From Chaetomium olivaceum (taxonomy: Eukaryota > Ascomycota > Sordariomycetes > Sordariales > Chaetomiaceae): a stretch of 64,000 bases of DNA. The notes under the pieces are model-generated. The model was not told where the DNA came from, searched no databases, and saw nothing but the letters and a program-made list of their open reading frames with translations. The stretch is from positions 1 to 64,000 of the forward strand of contig JAYWVB010000016.1 in NCBI GenBank assembly GCA_039881045.1, in the 5' to 3' direction. The stretch's first letter is position 1. Every line of letters begins with the position of its first letter. Of the stretch, positions 45,839 to 58,700 are shown piece after piece. The translations under genes were made by a program, and so were the position numbers.

Positions 45839-48800
45839 ATGGCTCCCCTAAGAACAAGGAGTAGAAGAGTGGGATCAAGAAGAGGAAGAGAACACAAACA
45901 AAGACAAGACCTCGTCGATACAATGGGGGCGGCGACGGGAACGGGGACAGGAATGGAGAAGCGACGGCCTCGTTTGGGACTGTTGACCTCGTTTCTGCCC
46001 AAGCTCACATCTCGCCCAGGGCCGCAATCCCCGGAGATCAATCGGAAGCCGCTTCCGGCCAGCTCGACGACCTCCTTATACCTCGCCGACCAGTACCTTA
46101 CCGACAATGACGACGACACCGCCAGGACGAGCGCCGACTCCAAGTCGTCCCGCTTTGAGTCGGGAACCGGATCAACAACTTTGTCGCCCATCGAACAGGG
46201 CAGCGCGCCGCTCTTCGAAAACAATGTACTTGAGTCCACGCCGCCCAAGAAGCTTCACAAGATACCGGCCATGCCTACCTGCCCACCGCCGCCGCCACCC
46301 AACGTCCTTACGAAGCTCGGGACACCGGTTCGCGTACCGGCGGTCACATCAACCCCGACTGCGAGGAGAGTCGACAGGAGCCCGTCGCCCGACCGCCCCC
46401 CGTCAAGGGCAAGGCTCCAACCGAATCAGCCCCAGCCCCGGCAACTGTCCCCGAATCCGAATCCGCGTGGTCGCAGTGTCTCAGCTCAACCCCAGTAGTC
46501 CGTGATACTGCGGTCGACGGCTCGCGAGCAGTCTCCAATCCAATCCAAGGCCCAGGCCGGACTCTGTCGAAGCCCCCGAGCGAGGGCAGTCCTCCCGCTA
46601 CCGCCGACAAGCGGAAAAGGAAAAGCTGGTTTCCGGGTGCCCGGTCGAGAGCTAGTTCGGATGTTACTAAGCCCAAGCCTCGTGGCGCCTGGATTATATC
46701 GCCAGATGACCACGTCGACTATAACACAGCGCCTCTTTTAAATGGAGAGAAGGTATGTACCACCTACCGCCGCAGGAGATTCAGCCTCAAAGCTCTAACC
46801 GTATACAGGTGCCTGAACTGTGGGACGAGGCAGGAAATGTCCTGGTGTACCTACACCCCAAGGGAAGCGATCGCGGGCCTAGTTTCAAAGTTGCCGACCA
46901 CATTTTCAGCCCGTCGGCAGTCTTGGTTGAGCTCCTGTGACTAGTGACGGAGATGGCCTCGACCCAGAATGCTGGATACCTCGACGTCGCACCGGCTGAT
47001 GGCCCCGTGACCGAAGGCCATTTGTACCTCCCGCTCGGCAACACCGATCTCGAGCGTCTCATCGCCGCGCGGAACCTCTTCGCGCTCCTAACGCACCAGC
47101 GCCTCGTGGGCACATCCGAGAACCCAACCTTGTTCGCCGCCGTGCTCCAAGTGGCTGGGCTGCTTCGGCGGTTTAACTTCTGCAGCTTCGATGGCTCCTC
47201 CTTTGGTGAATCAGTCGACAGGGCCTTCGATGTCTTTATGGACGAGACTGGCATCGCCGATGTGCGTTACAGCCGGGAGAAGACGCTCGAGGCGCTCATT
47301 CTGGCGGAGCAGATCAAGTCGTGGAACCTCTACAATGAGGCGTTTGCCCATGCCGTGGGCAAGTATGAATATCTTCTCGAGCTCAAGTCGCCTCTCTACG
47401 ACCGAATCTCCGTCAGCACCCGCCAGCGTATGGACCGCGCCCATTTGGACCTGGCCAACCGCCAAGCTAGCGTCAACGCACGACTCGAGGCGTTCGAGTT
47501 TCCCTCGCTCTTCTCCGGCACCGCAACTCCACCTCGTCGGAAGAGTACAAGAACGTCAAGTTCAAGGAATGGCGGACTTCATTCGCCAAGATGAGGAACT
47601 TCGTCCTCAACTACTACAAGGGTCTCTTTGGCAACTGGCCGCCGCGGGCTCGCAGTAAAAAGAACCACTTCTCACAGAGCGGGCTGAACCGGGAGTGCCT
47701 GAAGATCCTGTATTCGGACTTTTGCGCCCTGTACGACCTCCTGGTGGACCGGCAGTCCATGACGCCCCGCGTTATCGGCGAGGGGCATGATGATTCCGAT
47801 GATGATACCAAGGAGATGACACCCGCTGAGGCTTCCATCTCTGCCCTCCGCAGGGTCCTTGGCGAGTTTGACAAGTCCTCGCCCCCCGTGCTACCACCGG
47901 TTCCCTTCGACGTCCCCAAGCTGCCGAGCATGACTGCGATCTACGAGAACTATAACGAGCTCCCCGCGAAGAAGCAGATCAAGTACAGCAAGGCCCTCCA
48001 GCCCCACGAGCTCCAGCTCATCCTCATCAAATCTCGCAACATTGACACCGACGCCCTCACCCTCCCCTTCCTGGTCGCCTACAAAGAGTTCGAGCTCAAA
48101 GAATCCAAGGGCACCAACCCGGCCGACCTCGCCGACCAACGCATCGGCAACTGGCTCTTCCTCTACGTCGTCATACAGTCGCTCCCCATGCTAGTCGTCG
48201 ACGCCCCGGGGTTGCGCTACACCGAAGGCGTCGAAGACTTCATCTGCCAAGCGCCCCAAGGAAACCCCCCATGGACCGAGGACGCCGGCCAGACCCGCAA
48301 GATGTGGTTCCAGACAGGCAGCTCCAACGTGGTTGAGCTCTCGGCCGACGTGGTCATGTTCTCGGTCGAAGGCATCTACATGCGGTCACACTGCTGGCTC
48401 GCCGCCAAGGAATGGGACGCCCGAGCGGCCGGCGCCCCTTCCACCAACACCCAGGCTCCCTCACCGACCAAACCTCCGGCTTCCACGACATGGACTCATC
48501 ATCCACCGACCCTTCCATCACCCCGATCCCCACCGCCCCCTTAACAACCCACCAGCACCAACAACAGCACCGCTCCCAATCCCCCGCTCTCAATCCCAAC
48601 CACCCCAACCACAACCACAACCACAACCCCCATAGCAACCTCAACCCCCACACCACCACCAACCACTCCACCCCGTCCTCCTCCCCCCACCTCCGCCCGC
48701 GAAGCGGCTCCACCAACGACCGCGCCCGCCAGGCCTTCCGCGCCAGCATCGCCATCGGCCTCGAGCCGCTGCCCCTGCCGGCCGCGCCGATGTTTGACCG

Positions 48801-49215
48801 CTCCTCACGCGTGCTCAGTGTCGGGTCCATGTCCAGCGGCGGCGGCGGCTGGGGTGGTGGCGGCACGGGCAGTGTGAGTGGCACGGGGAGCGGGCCGGGG
48901 AGTCCCGGGCCTGGTATGGGCTATGGCGATGTGTACCAGCTCGGTCTGCGGGCGAGTCGGTCGGCGGCGAATCTGTCGCATTTTGGTGGCAGTGGACTTG
49001 GTGGGGTTGGGGGTGGGGTGGATTATCTCGGGACGGGTGGTGTCGGTGCTGGTGCGGGTGGGCAGCCGCGCAAGTCGAGCTACGGCGGGCTTGCGGGTAT
49101 GGGGATGGGCGGGGTAGGCCCGTCGAACTTGGGGCCGGGCGCGCCCCCGGGTCAGGGTGGTGCTGTGGTGCGGGGGGATCCACTGGGCGGGGCAGCACGT
49201 TTGATGATATCTTGA
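45839..49215 (+). CDS. DUF8004-like large fungal protein, interrupted by three frameshifts and one stop
   Basis: The model spans two exons, 45839-46752 and 46809-49215, with a 56-bp intron (GTATGT...TACAG) inside LNGEK-VPELWDE. Conserved text includes KRKRKSWFPGARSRA, GAWIISPDDHVDYNTAPLLN, LVYLHPKGSDRGPSFKV, LIAARNLFALLTHQ, YNEAFAHAVGKYEYLLELKS, FGNWPP, LKILYSDFCALYDLLVDR, RIGNWLFLYVVIQSLPMLVV and VMFSVEGIYMRSHCWLAAKEW. The tail is His/Asn/Gly-rich. These match a family of about 1000-residue proteins in filamentous fungi with no known function. The frame is lost near C6 46396-46401, near 47523, and near 48414-48420 (each one base short), and TGA occurs at 46938-46940. Other possible starts are 45923 and 45953. 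It may be a pseudogene or poor sequence. The family name is from memory and moderately sure. Confidence 0.62.
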
Positions 49216-49999
49216 AGGGGATGGATGGGAAGGGGAAGAAGAAGAAGAAGTTGTTTTTCTAGACTAGGTGTAAATGTTGGGGTAGATGGATCATGGGATG
49301 GCATGGGATGGGCATATTTCAGCTGGTTTTTTCTCAAGGTTGGTTGGTTGGATGGGTTTGCGCGGGTTTTATTTTCGTTTTACTTTTGTGTTCTTTCGAG
49401 AGAGAAAGAACTTCTGGCTTGGCTGGGCCTTCGTTTCTGGTTCTGCTCGGCATCTGTATAGATGATACCCCTTTGTAATGCGACTGGCCCTTCTGCTGTC
49501 TCGTCTTGGGACTCGGGGGGTTTTGTTTGGTTTTGTCACTTTGGGGCTTCGGATGGTGGATCACATACATCGGAAGGGAAGGGCTTTCATACTCATCTCA
49601 TCCCACATCACTCGTCTTGTTCTTTGGGTGTTGGTTTAGTTTTGCATGGCATACGCGGTACGCAGAGTAGAGTACAGGAAACGGCAGGCAGCATGGATTT
49701 GACCATAGAATAGATCTGGTTTTGGGGAAAGGAGAATTAAAGTGGCGAAAGGAGGGCAAGGCAACCTAGCGGAGGGTGGGAGAAAGCCTTCAACAGCTCT
49801 CGGAGATTTAGTAATGCAAGGGTACCTGCCACGTCGTCAATGGGCCATGCCACGCGGTAGCTTCACCGATTTTTGGATTCCGAGGTGCACGAGACAGTCT
49901 CATAAGGCCCCCACGTCGTATGCTACATGCCTTGTGTGTCCGGTGCCACTGATGTTACCCAAGCACTCGGCCTGCCATTGTTCGCTCGGGTATGCACAT

Positions 50000-50021
50000 A
50001 CCTATGGTACCTATGGTACCT
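50000..50021. repeat. Tandem repeat, unit ACCTATGGT
   Basis: The 9-bp unit occurs two and a half times in a row. The unit contains GGTACC across its joins, so it resembles other AGGTACC-type motifs scattered in the intergenic DNA here. Confidence 0.8.
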
Positions 50022-50145
50022 ACATGTGGAGTTGTATCCGCATGTGACAGATGTTGGGAGATTGTCCCGCGCAAGAAGTAAGAGTTGACATTACCACTTA
50101 GTTGAGCTACGGGGAGATAGCTGGCCGCAATAATCATAGACCCCA

Positions 50146-50173
50146 TTGCCGTCTTGCCGTCTTGCCGTCTTGC
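50146..50173. repeat. Tandem repeat, unit TTGCCGTC
   Basis: The 8-bp unit is repeated about three and a half times without mismatch. It lies in intergenic DNA. Confidence 0.85.
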
Positions 50174-51548
50174 GCAAACTGGGCAGTAAGTAGCCCAATA
50201 GCCTCGCCACGAACCCAAAAGCCAACTTGAAACCCAAGTTCAGCCTCAGCGGCATGAAGACGAGGCAATCGCTGTGTGCCCAAGGCACAGCAGCGTACCT
50301 TACCTTAATGATCCCACCCAAGGTGGTGACGGGGCCTGGAGTTGGTGTGTGACCCGCATATGGTGTGTTCACTTTGGCGCAATCGCGCCCGCGCATTGGG
50401 GTTCACGGCAGGCCTCACCCCCCAAAATCACGAAACAACCGCGCTGACGCGCTGAAGCGCTGAAAGCCCTTTGCCTTACCGTGCCACCCCCAACTCCCGA
50501 CCCCAACGTTCCGGCCCCTGCCGTACAAGTCCCGTTCCCGGATAATAACCCCCCAATCAAGCTTCCACCGGGTGCTGGGCGCAATTGCGCTCTCTGGTTC
50601 CAAGACATGGCTAAAATACCTTTCTGGAAAGTTATCGTATAAGGGAAACCATTAGCTATTGAAAACCAAGACTTGCGCTTGTGACAGGTCTGCCCGATCC
50701 ACACACAGCTTGGTCGCGAAGTTATCCTCTGCCCGACGGTGGCACGGTTAACAGGTAAAACCTGGCAGTGTCGTCGTGTACCCGCCGACTTGGGAGGGTG
50801 GGGCGATCGGGAGAGACCTAGCTTGCCAAGATGAGACCGGTCCCACAAGCACGGAGCTGGACAAGAAATGAAGTCTCAACAGATCAACTCTCGTAAGACC
50901 TTGTCACTGTATGGTGCCTGCAGTCATTGATTGCCGGCCTTTGTGAATGTCAGGTTGTCGAGAACGCGAAAAGGCGCCGACGAGGGCTTCTCGCTAGCTG
51001 TATACGTTTGAAAGTCAAATTGAACACCGTGACTCCCGCATACATGACTGAGTCCCGGAAAGAGCTTCAAGAGGAGGAATGAACAATTTGCCTTCCTCCC
51101 GCGGGCTTCGTCTGATTCCAGCAATATCAGCATGGACCCTTTTTGTGTAGGCTCATCCCTGTTCGTCGAGAAATCGGTCTGAAGCAGGGCATGATTGGTT
51201 CAGCATCTGACCAATCAAACCCCTCTCTTTCAGCGAAAAGGGCAGTCGTTGTAAGAGCCGTTGCGTGTGTGTGTGAAGGGAAGGCAGACTGGAGGAGGGC
51301 GAGGTGAGGCTCTCGATGTGATGGAGGGTACAGAAAGTCGAGGGGGTACTCCTCTGACTGCCCAAACCTCCACCTTTCCTTGTATGAGAATCGCGCCGTA
51401 ACTCGAATTACTGAACCCATTGGCCACTCTGGTGTTTCTGGTGTTGCCTCGTGAGTCTTGTTTGACGCCGCTTCATCTGTATTGCTCGTCTCGGCCGCAC
51501 TTTCACACCAACCTGCCGCTAGTTCCGAGATTGGAGACGTGGGGCCAT

Positions 51549-53442
51549 ATGTCTGACACTTCAGACCGCTTCGGCTTCTTCAATGGGGGTACGGGTCCCA
51601 AGCAGCCGGTCTGCGAGGACCCTACGCCCCACAGCAACTTTACTAGGGTCCATGACAGGGAGACCACAAGTGTGTCGCCGTCCGAGGACTTCTCAGACCT
51701 CTTCGACTATCATGCATATTATGGATCCAGGGCAACGACAGATGTAACCACCCAGTCTGATGCTCCCTCCTCGCGGGGAAGCCTGCCGTCATGCCCTCCG
51801 CCGTGACCCCCGCTGGTACCCCCCCGGCGGGTCCCGGCCAGGACGAGGATTGTCCTATGTCAGACCCCCCCGAGACTTCCAACCAAGACGAGGACTGCCA
51901 GATGGAAGACCCCCCGCCACAAGAACCCACAACCTCCTCACGTCTGGCCGGAGCTCTTGGGCCCCAATCCTCCGCGACAGCCAAACATCTTGCTGGAAGC
52001 GTCACCCTCGCCATCACCGTCGGCAGATATGCAGCAGAAAAGAAAGAGAGTGGTCAAAGACCGGGAAGAGACAGGAAGAGTTCGGGAGCTCGGGGCTTGC
52101 TACCCTTGTAAGATGAATAGGAAAGGGGTAAGTGTCTTCCACGCCCTCGCCGTAGGGCTTCCAACCTCTTGCTGATTGTCAATGCTAGTGCGACTCGGAG
52201 GAGATTTGTGGCGCGTGCAGGAAAAGTCGGTCGTTATCGAGGTCGGTATGCATCCGAACACCGTTGTCGGAGATGATCCCGGCAAAGTTTGGTGAGATTT
52301 GCCTACCGTATGCCGTTTGAGGTCCGATGGTACTGACTCCTATATTAGTGCGGTGGAACTGGAACAACCCGAGCCGTGAGCAGCCAGACAAGTATCCCGT
52401 ATATCACCTGTTCATTTCCTGCTCCGACGATGTCAACAGCCCCTGCCTACACCTTGAGGCTCGTCCCTTCGCGCCACCGGGACAGGGGCGACTGGATATC
52501 GTGCTGAGTGAGCCGCCTTCGAAAACAGAAAGTTGGGAAGATATCATATGTTGGTGGATGGAACAACAGATTATAGTTGAGAGTAGGAAGGACTTCGAGG
52601 CCGAAATGGACAGGCTACTCGTCGGGTTTATTCGTCAGGCGAGAACGAAAATACGCCCAGCGGGGCAGCAGGGGGCGTTGTTGTCGAACCTTTTCCAGAT
52701 GAGGTGCATGTGGAAAGTCTGGGGCTGCAAACAGCTTTTTTTTCCGGGAACAGCTCGAATCCCGAGGACGTCCATTCGACCTTCGGTTTGAGGCGATCCA
52801 GGACTCGCTTCGACGGTTTGCCGGCCAAAAGATTTCGGAACTCGAGCGCAGGATCCTCCCCGAAATCGACAAGTATATCGCCGCAAAAGAGACATCTCGT
52901 TCTGCAGCAACCGAGATTGACGTCATGAAATGGTTTTCGTCGTGGCAGCTAATGCTGACCTACCGCCAATCGTGGAGCTGGGTATTGGAGCAGCAGCAAA
53001 CGAATGCTGCCCCGATACCAATCGAAGGTTAGTTGGTTGCCCCCAGTCCTTTGCTCCAAATGCTGACCCAGAACTCAGTGGCGCCACTTATGGGTGTGAC
53101 GAGGCATGATTTCCGGGAGACGACTGAGCGATTGTTCGAAGGCATAATCGTCATCTACTCCGGGGTGTTTCATAAGAAAACCACAGTCGAGAAGATCAGA
53201 GACGCCGATTTTCAGGTCTTCGGGGCTGACCAGAGCCTCTACGCTGCATACCAGAGAGTCTGGCAGACGCTCCCTGACTTTTGTAAGTTACCACCAGCCG
53301 ATAGAAGATGGAGAATTACTGACTTTGCCCGATAGATAGCCGAGTGGCACACCAGGTGTCCCCCACAGATGAGTTATTCATTGAGCGCATCGTCAAAAAG
53401 GAGTCGAAATTCCTGTTGAAGGCTCGCTCGGCCCGCAAATGA
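51549..53442 (+). CDS. Zn2Cys6-type regulatory protein, apparently broken by three indels
   Basis: I model coding sequence from ATG 51549 (MSDTSDRFGFFNGG) to TGA 53440-53442, with introns at 52129-52188, 52283-52348, 53028-53081 and 53284-53336 (approximate). The basic stretch QQKRKRVVKDREE precedes the cluster ACYPCKMNRKG/CDSEEICGACRK, with a further Cys ten residues on. This is a C-x2-C-x6-C-x5-C-x2-C-x10-C fungal binuclear zinc cluster, split by an intron. A large C-terminal part (WNNPSREQPDKY, DIICWWMEQQIIV, GADQSLYAAYQRVWQTLPDF) is conserved-looking but unnamed. Frame changes are needed near 51775-51778 (one base short), somewhere in 51925-51975 (one extra), and in T8 52736-52743 (one extra). 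The protein would be a nuclear DNA-binding regulator. Its targets are unknown. Confidence 0.6.
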
Positions 53443-53811
53443 ACATCACGAAGAAGTTTGCTCGACAAACGGCAGTCAATCGGCGTTTTAGTGTCGTCAA
53501 GTTGTTCCATATGTTAGGGTTTTATTTCAATCGGAAAGGGTAGTGGAAATATGAGAAGGTTCCGGCTGGCCCGTGGCTCGGCCACGGTGGAGGGACGAGT
53601 ACGGCAGCCATGAGCAATGAGCTCTCATGTGAAAAGCGACAAAGGGTGGATGGATATATCCCAGAATGTTTGAAGTAATGTTGCGGGTGGGAGTTAGAGC
53701 AAATACGCTGTTGTGGGGGAGTTGGGCCCGTGTGGCTGGGGCAGCTTCGGCCGTAAGCCAGCCTCGCATGAACGGCATGGGACGAGCTGAACGGAGTTGC
53801 GTTACCCATTC
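53443..53811. other. Convergent spacer
   Basis: This 370-bp spacer lies between the zinc-cluster gene (+) and the RTG2-like gene (-). It holds only 3' flanks. Confidence 0.5.
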
Positions 53812-55760
53812 TCAAGGGAGTGGCTTGATGGTGACCGTGACTTTCTTCCCGTCATGCTTATGCTTCTTCAAACTCTTGAAAAGGCCGACGACGTCTTCGA
53901 GGTCCACTCCCATCGCCGCTTCTTCATTGATGAAGATTTCGAGCTGAATATGGAACTTCTTTCCGTGCTCTGCGGTCGACCGAAAGCTAAAACTGTGTTT
54001 AGAATCATGAGAAAAAAAGTAGAACCTTACTACGTACCTGATTTTATCCTGGATAGCGCGTTGCGTCTTTGGCCAGATCTTCACCAGTGCCGCCATGGCT
54101 GCGGTGACGGCGCCAATGTAGTCGGCCCAAAATGTGGCATCTGGATCTGCCGCATCCATCAGGGCCCGAAGGCTCTTGTATAGATGCTGGTCGATGGGCG
54201 CTAAGCTCGCTCCCCACCGTGCACAGGTTGTGACACCTAATACGGCACGGGCGAGGTGCGTCATCCCGGGCTGGTCTGGGCTGCTGATCGCGTTATGCAA
54301 GGTGGTAGATGCATTCTTCTCAGCATCGCATCCCAACTGAGTCCATATTTGGCGAGCATAAAGCGTGTCGAGCTGTAAACCGAAAACCGTGGTCGTGGTG
54401 GCCAAGTTGAGATCAGGTGGGAAGGCAGACCGCAAAGCATCAAGAACGTCTGTGACACTTGCTGAATTCGAGCCCATGATGGAAGGCTCGGGGTTCCCCA
54501 TGATATCCCCGGAATATGTTAAGGGGTTGCTTTCCCGAATATCCGGCGGTAGGCTCATCATCAAAGCCCCTTCACGGTTCCCACCAGAACAAAAGGTGAC
54601 AGAGCGAATAGCGGGCACGGCAGCAATGAGTGCGTCGACCACAGCAATAATGGCAGGAAACTGAGCACGCCGGCGCTTCGACATGCCGAAAATCTTGCCG
54701 TCAAAAGAGTTGTTGAACTCGAGCAGATCCTTGTTTTGCCCGAACACACTCCCCGAGACGGTAAAGGACCCGATGGACGGAATAGGATACGGTTGTACGG
54801 GGTGTCTGTGCATCAACATGCTCCCGTAGCCCCGGAAACCACCTCCGCAGAGATAAACGTCGATCCCTGGTGCGACTGCGCTTTCCGTTCCACCTTCGCT
54901 CTGATGGGGCACGGCGGCGTCGGCGGCAAGAGATGGGAACTTGGTACACAGTGTCCGGAACGCCTCGCTCATGCCGTTATGAAGAGTTGAAAGTTCTGAC
55001 GCCTGGGTGACGGGGTCGCCGTTGTTCAGCACCTTGATCAGTCGGGCAGCCCCAAAAGGAAGGCTTTGCCCCGCAAGCGCGGCGGCCACCTCGGGCCCAA
55101 CGCTATCCTCTCGGAGACCGGATTTTGCGGCATAGGAGTCCAAATACGTCATCTGGACACTTCCTCCGCCGAGATCGAGGAACAAACCTTTCACATCGAC
55201 GAACCCCGAGCGAGCCCCCACTGAGCCAAAAAGGGTCTCGACTGGAGGTGCGAGAATGTACACAGACAGACCTGGGGATGCCTCCCGTATAGACTCGAGC
55301 ATGGTCGTGGCGTTCTGGGCCCGACGCATCGCCTCTGTCGCGAAAACCCTAACTTGGCTTGGAGGAACACCGTAGTCGTTGATGGCGATGGACCTAAAGC
55401 GTGCCAAAGTTTGCGAGACCAGCTTGATTGTCTCGTCGGGGAAAACCAATGATGGCCCACTCAAGGCGTCAAACAGTGAGATGGCTGCTCGCTCTCTGTA
55501 AAGGCTTTTCAGGAGCCGTGTCTCCGGAGGGGAGAGGTCTAAAATGGAGAAGCGAACACCGTTGCTTGATAAGGTCTGTTAGAGTCGGGGATTATTCTGT
55601 GTGGTATCGCTAACATGACGCATGGCCATGGTGTAAAAGGATGTCTGGCTTACCTTCCCATGTCAACCAAAGCGTAGAGATGATTGGAGCCTGAGGGGTC
55701 CCATCGCGGCAGCTTCTGCTCCAGGTTTTCGAGCGTAATGATATCAACTAGAGGATCCAT
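53812..55760 (-). CDS. RTG2-like Ppx/GppA-family protein (retrograde signalling type)
   Basis: The minus-strand exons are 55654-55760, 54038-55564 and 53812-53992, giving 604 residues (yeast Rtg2 has 588). The first ASKHA phosphate loop is ALVDMGSNGVRFSILDL, split by the 89-bp intron. The second is GLFLDLGGGSVQMTYLD. Other family text includes RVFATEAMRRAQN, YLCGGGFRGYGSML and SVTFCSGGNREGALM. The C-terminal ~90 residues contain LKKHKHDGKKVTVTIKPLP. Rtg2 senses mitochondrial state and nitrogen signals by binding Mks1. Bacterial relatives cleave polyphosphate or pppGpp. Whether this fungal protein is an enzyme or a sensor cannot be decided here. The second intron is only 45 bp, a multiple of three and free of stops, so retention would give a 619-residue form. 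Confidence 0.87.
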
Positions 55761-58700
55761 ATCAACGGTGTCCGACTTCGAAAACGGGAGAATAAGTCAA
55801 GAACGGTTGATGTTACAGAGTGGTCGAACTGGAACGGCGGGCTGTCCTCTCATGCGCCGAAAGTTGAGGTTGGAAAGTGGGAAAGCATCAGACGAATGTG
55901 GGGTTCCGGGCATTCAAGGCAAAGGCATGTCTGCCCAACATCCATTAGGTGCACCTTTAGGGCTTGACGATTGGTAACCACTGGCAAGGCAAGCCTGACT
56001 TGAAGATGCCATTTTCTACAACGTGGGCAATTGCGACTGGGCACAGGAGCAGACAAGGCAGGTGCCAGCAGCAGCCACGACCGCGGCAGAGAACTGATTA
56101 CACTTTATCCCTTGTGTTAGCGTGAGCAGCTGTTGGACTGTTAGCCTGCTAACGGATCTTGAAACCACTCGGGCGAGGGACAAGAGCCTCTTGCCAAACG
56201 CACATCCCAGTTAGGTAATTTGGGCTCCCACAAGCCAGTGATGTTGAACTCTTGAAATGATTACCGACAAATCGCAGCGGCCTCAGGTATGGGAAGATAG
56301 AGGAACGACAGGACGACACAGTCCCGAAGCTTTAGCCTCCGTATCGTCTGAAGTAATCTCTTGGCACACCTGAAGTGACGACGCTGATAACTGCATATAA
56401 GACCAGGGGTCCTGCACGAAACTCAGAGAGAGTGTCGAGAGGCAAGGTACACTATCATGGTACGCATGGATGCTTGTCAAAGAAGGCTCCTCACCTTCCC
56501 AACCCCGCGGTCTTCAGGAGGGAGGGTACCCAGCAATGTCGCCAAGCGAGTTGTGGGTGATGGGTCTCCAGCTCAGTTGCACAGAGGAGCCCACGTGCTT
56601 GAACCAAGGTTGCAGGAGTTTAAAAAGCTTGGACCGTTTTAGGGATCTGCAGGTTTGGGAAGCATCACTGGGGAATTAATTCCTTGTCCACACTTGCAAG
56701 CCCAAGGAACCCCCTGGGTCAGGTCAGGGTTTCGACTGCTGAAAATCTTCAACGGAGCCGGCGCTTCTCGGTCATTCACCCTCGGTGTGGATTTTGACGA
56801 GCTATCCGATGAAGCGGTGAGCAGACCTGAAAAGATCCCGCGATACAACCCCAGGTGGTGTCCCTGACAGTCCCTGGCAGTCCCGGGCCACGTCTTGTAC
56901 AGTGGGGTGCACAGACGGCAGCGCGTCGACCTGGTTTTTCGTATGTTGGTCGGAAAACGCTTGTCCCAAGGACCTTCACTTCAAGCAGTGAGTAAATCGG
57001 CGCTCTGCTTCTACCAATAAAGCAGACACATTTTCCCTCATACGAAGTACAAGAAGAAAGATTGTGTTATGATATTATTCAAATGTAATGTTCGCTCCCA
57101 TCTCGGCCCCTCATTAGCCTACGGAGGACGGTCATGGGAAGGAGCACTACGGCAAACTTGATTGGGTGGAAATCACTGAGACTTCGCGTCTCGCCTCGCG
57201 CGCACTTAACGCGAAAAAACGCGTCTATTTAGTTCCCTGTTCCATCTCAAACCCCTCGTCCGTCACACAGTGCACCACACCCTGTCATCCCAACCACACC
57301 TCCCCAACAAGGAACTCCTCTCCTCCTGTTCTATTGCCCAACATTCATGCTCTGGCCGGGTACTACACAACTGATGCCGGGCCCGTTACGAAGTACTGCA
57401 ATCAATAAACAAGCATGACTTCCGCAACGGTAGACTTGCAGATGCGGAATTACCTGGTCGCGGCAACATTGTATGGTAACAGTGCACTGTAATTCTAATG
57501 TATTCGCACCCTCGATTGCGACCCCTCGCGGTTTCCATTCGCTTGCAGCCCGCATGTCGAGACTTCACGCGTCATGAACGCTTCCCAGCCTCTCAATTGC
57601 TCGCCTCAATCGGAACAAGCTACACCTATTCGATCACAGCGCACAGCTCGAGCTTCCCGTTCTGTGTGCGACGCGCGGATTCGACGCTACAGCAGAAGGA
57701 TTCACGAAAACTTGCGAATCGAGAACTCCAAGTCATCTGCCTCGGCGCTCCACAAGCCGCGCTCCCCCACTTGCTTGCTGTCGAACTCCACACGCCCACA
57801 AGCCACCAACTTCCAGGGGTTCATTCCTTGAACTTTTCGGGTATTTCGCTGTGAGCAGCGTCCCAGCGCTTCGCTAGTTGCGCGTGGAGTGTTGAAGTAG
57901 TGTAGCCGTCTGAACGTGCTTGTACTGCATGGAGCGCATCGAGCACTGTTAGTCTCCTCCCCTTTGGGAACGCGCATTACTTGAACGGACCAACCCGGAT
58001 CAAGGTCCGTCGTGATCCTCGACGCGTTGCTACCAGCCCATCGCCCTGCCCGACCGTTGGCCGGTTGCTGTTCCTGCTTGCTGCAGTCGGCTCACGAATT
58101 CACAAATCAGCGAGCTCTTGACAACTTGCGCCGTTCAACAGTGATCCATTGCGACGTTCCCGGCGCCCGCGCCTATCGGCGGCGGCGGCAAGCATCCATA
58201 TGTTGCTCCACCACACTGCTGTGACAGTGTGTGTCGATTTGGGGATGGGGACCCTGGAATTCGAGCTGCAACTGCAACTGCATCAACAAGGTTCTTTTCC
58301 AGGGGCCCTGCACCGTCTCCACTTCCGGAGTCGAGCTCCTCCCATCCGTTGCTGGCTGCCCGTTTAGTGGATGGTGTTCTTGGGGGGCACTGGGGGGTCT
58401 GAACCCAAAGAGCCCGGCCCGAGCTGGGCTTCTGGGCAGCACCTGGGTTCTCTGCCGTGCGCTGTTGTCGAACCTGCCCCCGTGCCCACCCCCCGTCCGC
58501 TCCCTTCTTGCATGAGCGCACCCACCGTTACATATCCCCAACACCCCATCATCGGAGATCCCGCTTCTTCCCCTTTTTCCCCAGCGCAGTCATTCATTTG
58601 CGACTCAGTTGACGACCAGTCGCGCTCGGCGCAGGGTCTTCGGAGTTTTAACGATATCACGACACGACGGCAGCAAGACATCACCGAAAAAGCGCTGCGC

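Larger units (their letters stand above)
49216..51548. other. 2.3-kb intergenic region with short tandem repeats
   Basis: This spacer lies between co-oriented genes. It contains a 9-bp tandem (ACCTATGGT, 50000-50021) and an 8-bp tandem (TTGCCGTC, 50146-50173). T/G-rich sequence at 49320-49460 follows the upstream gene. No gene is supported. Confidence 0.5.
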
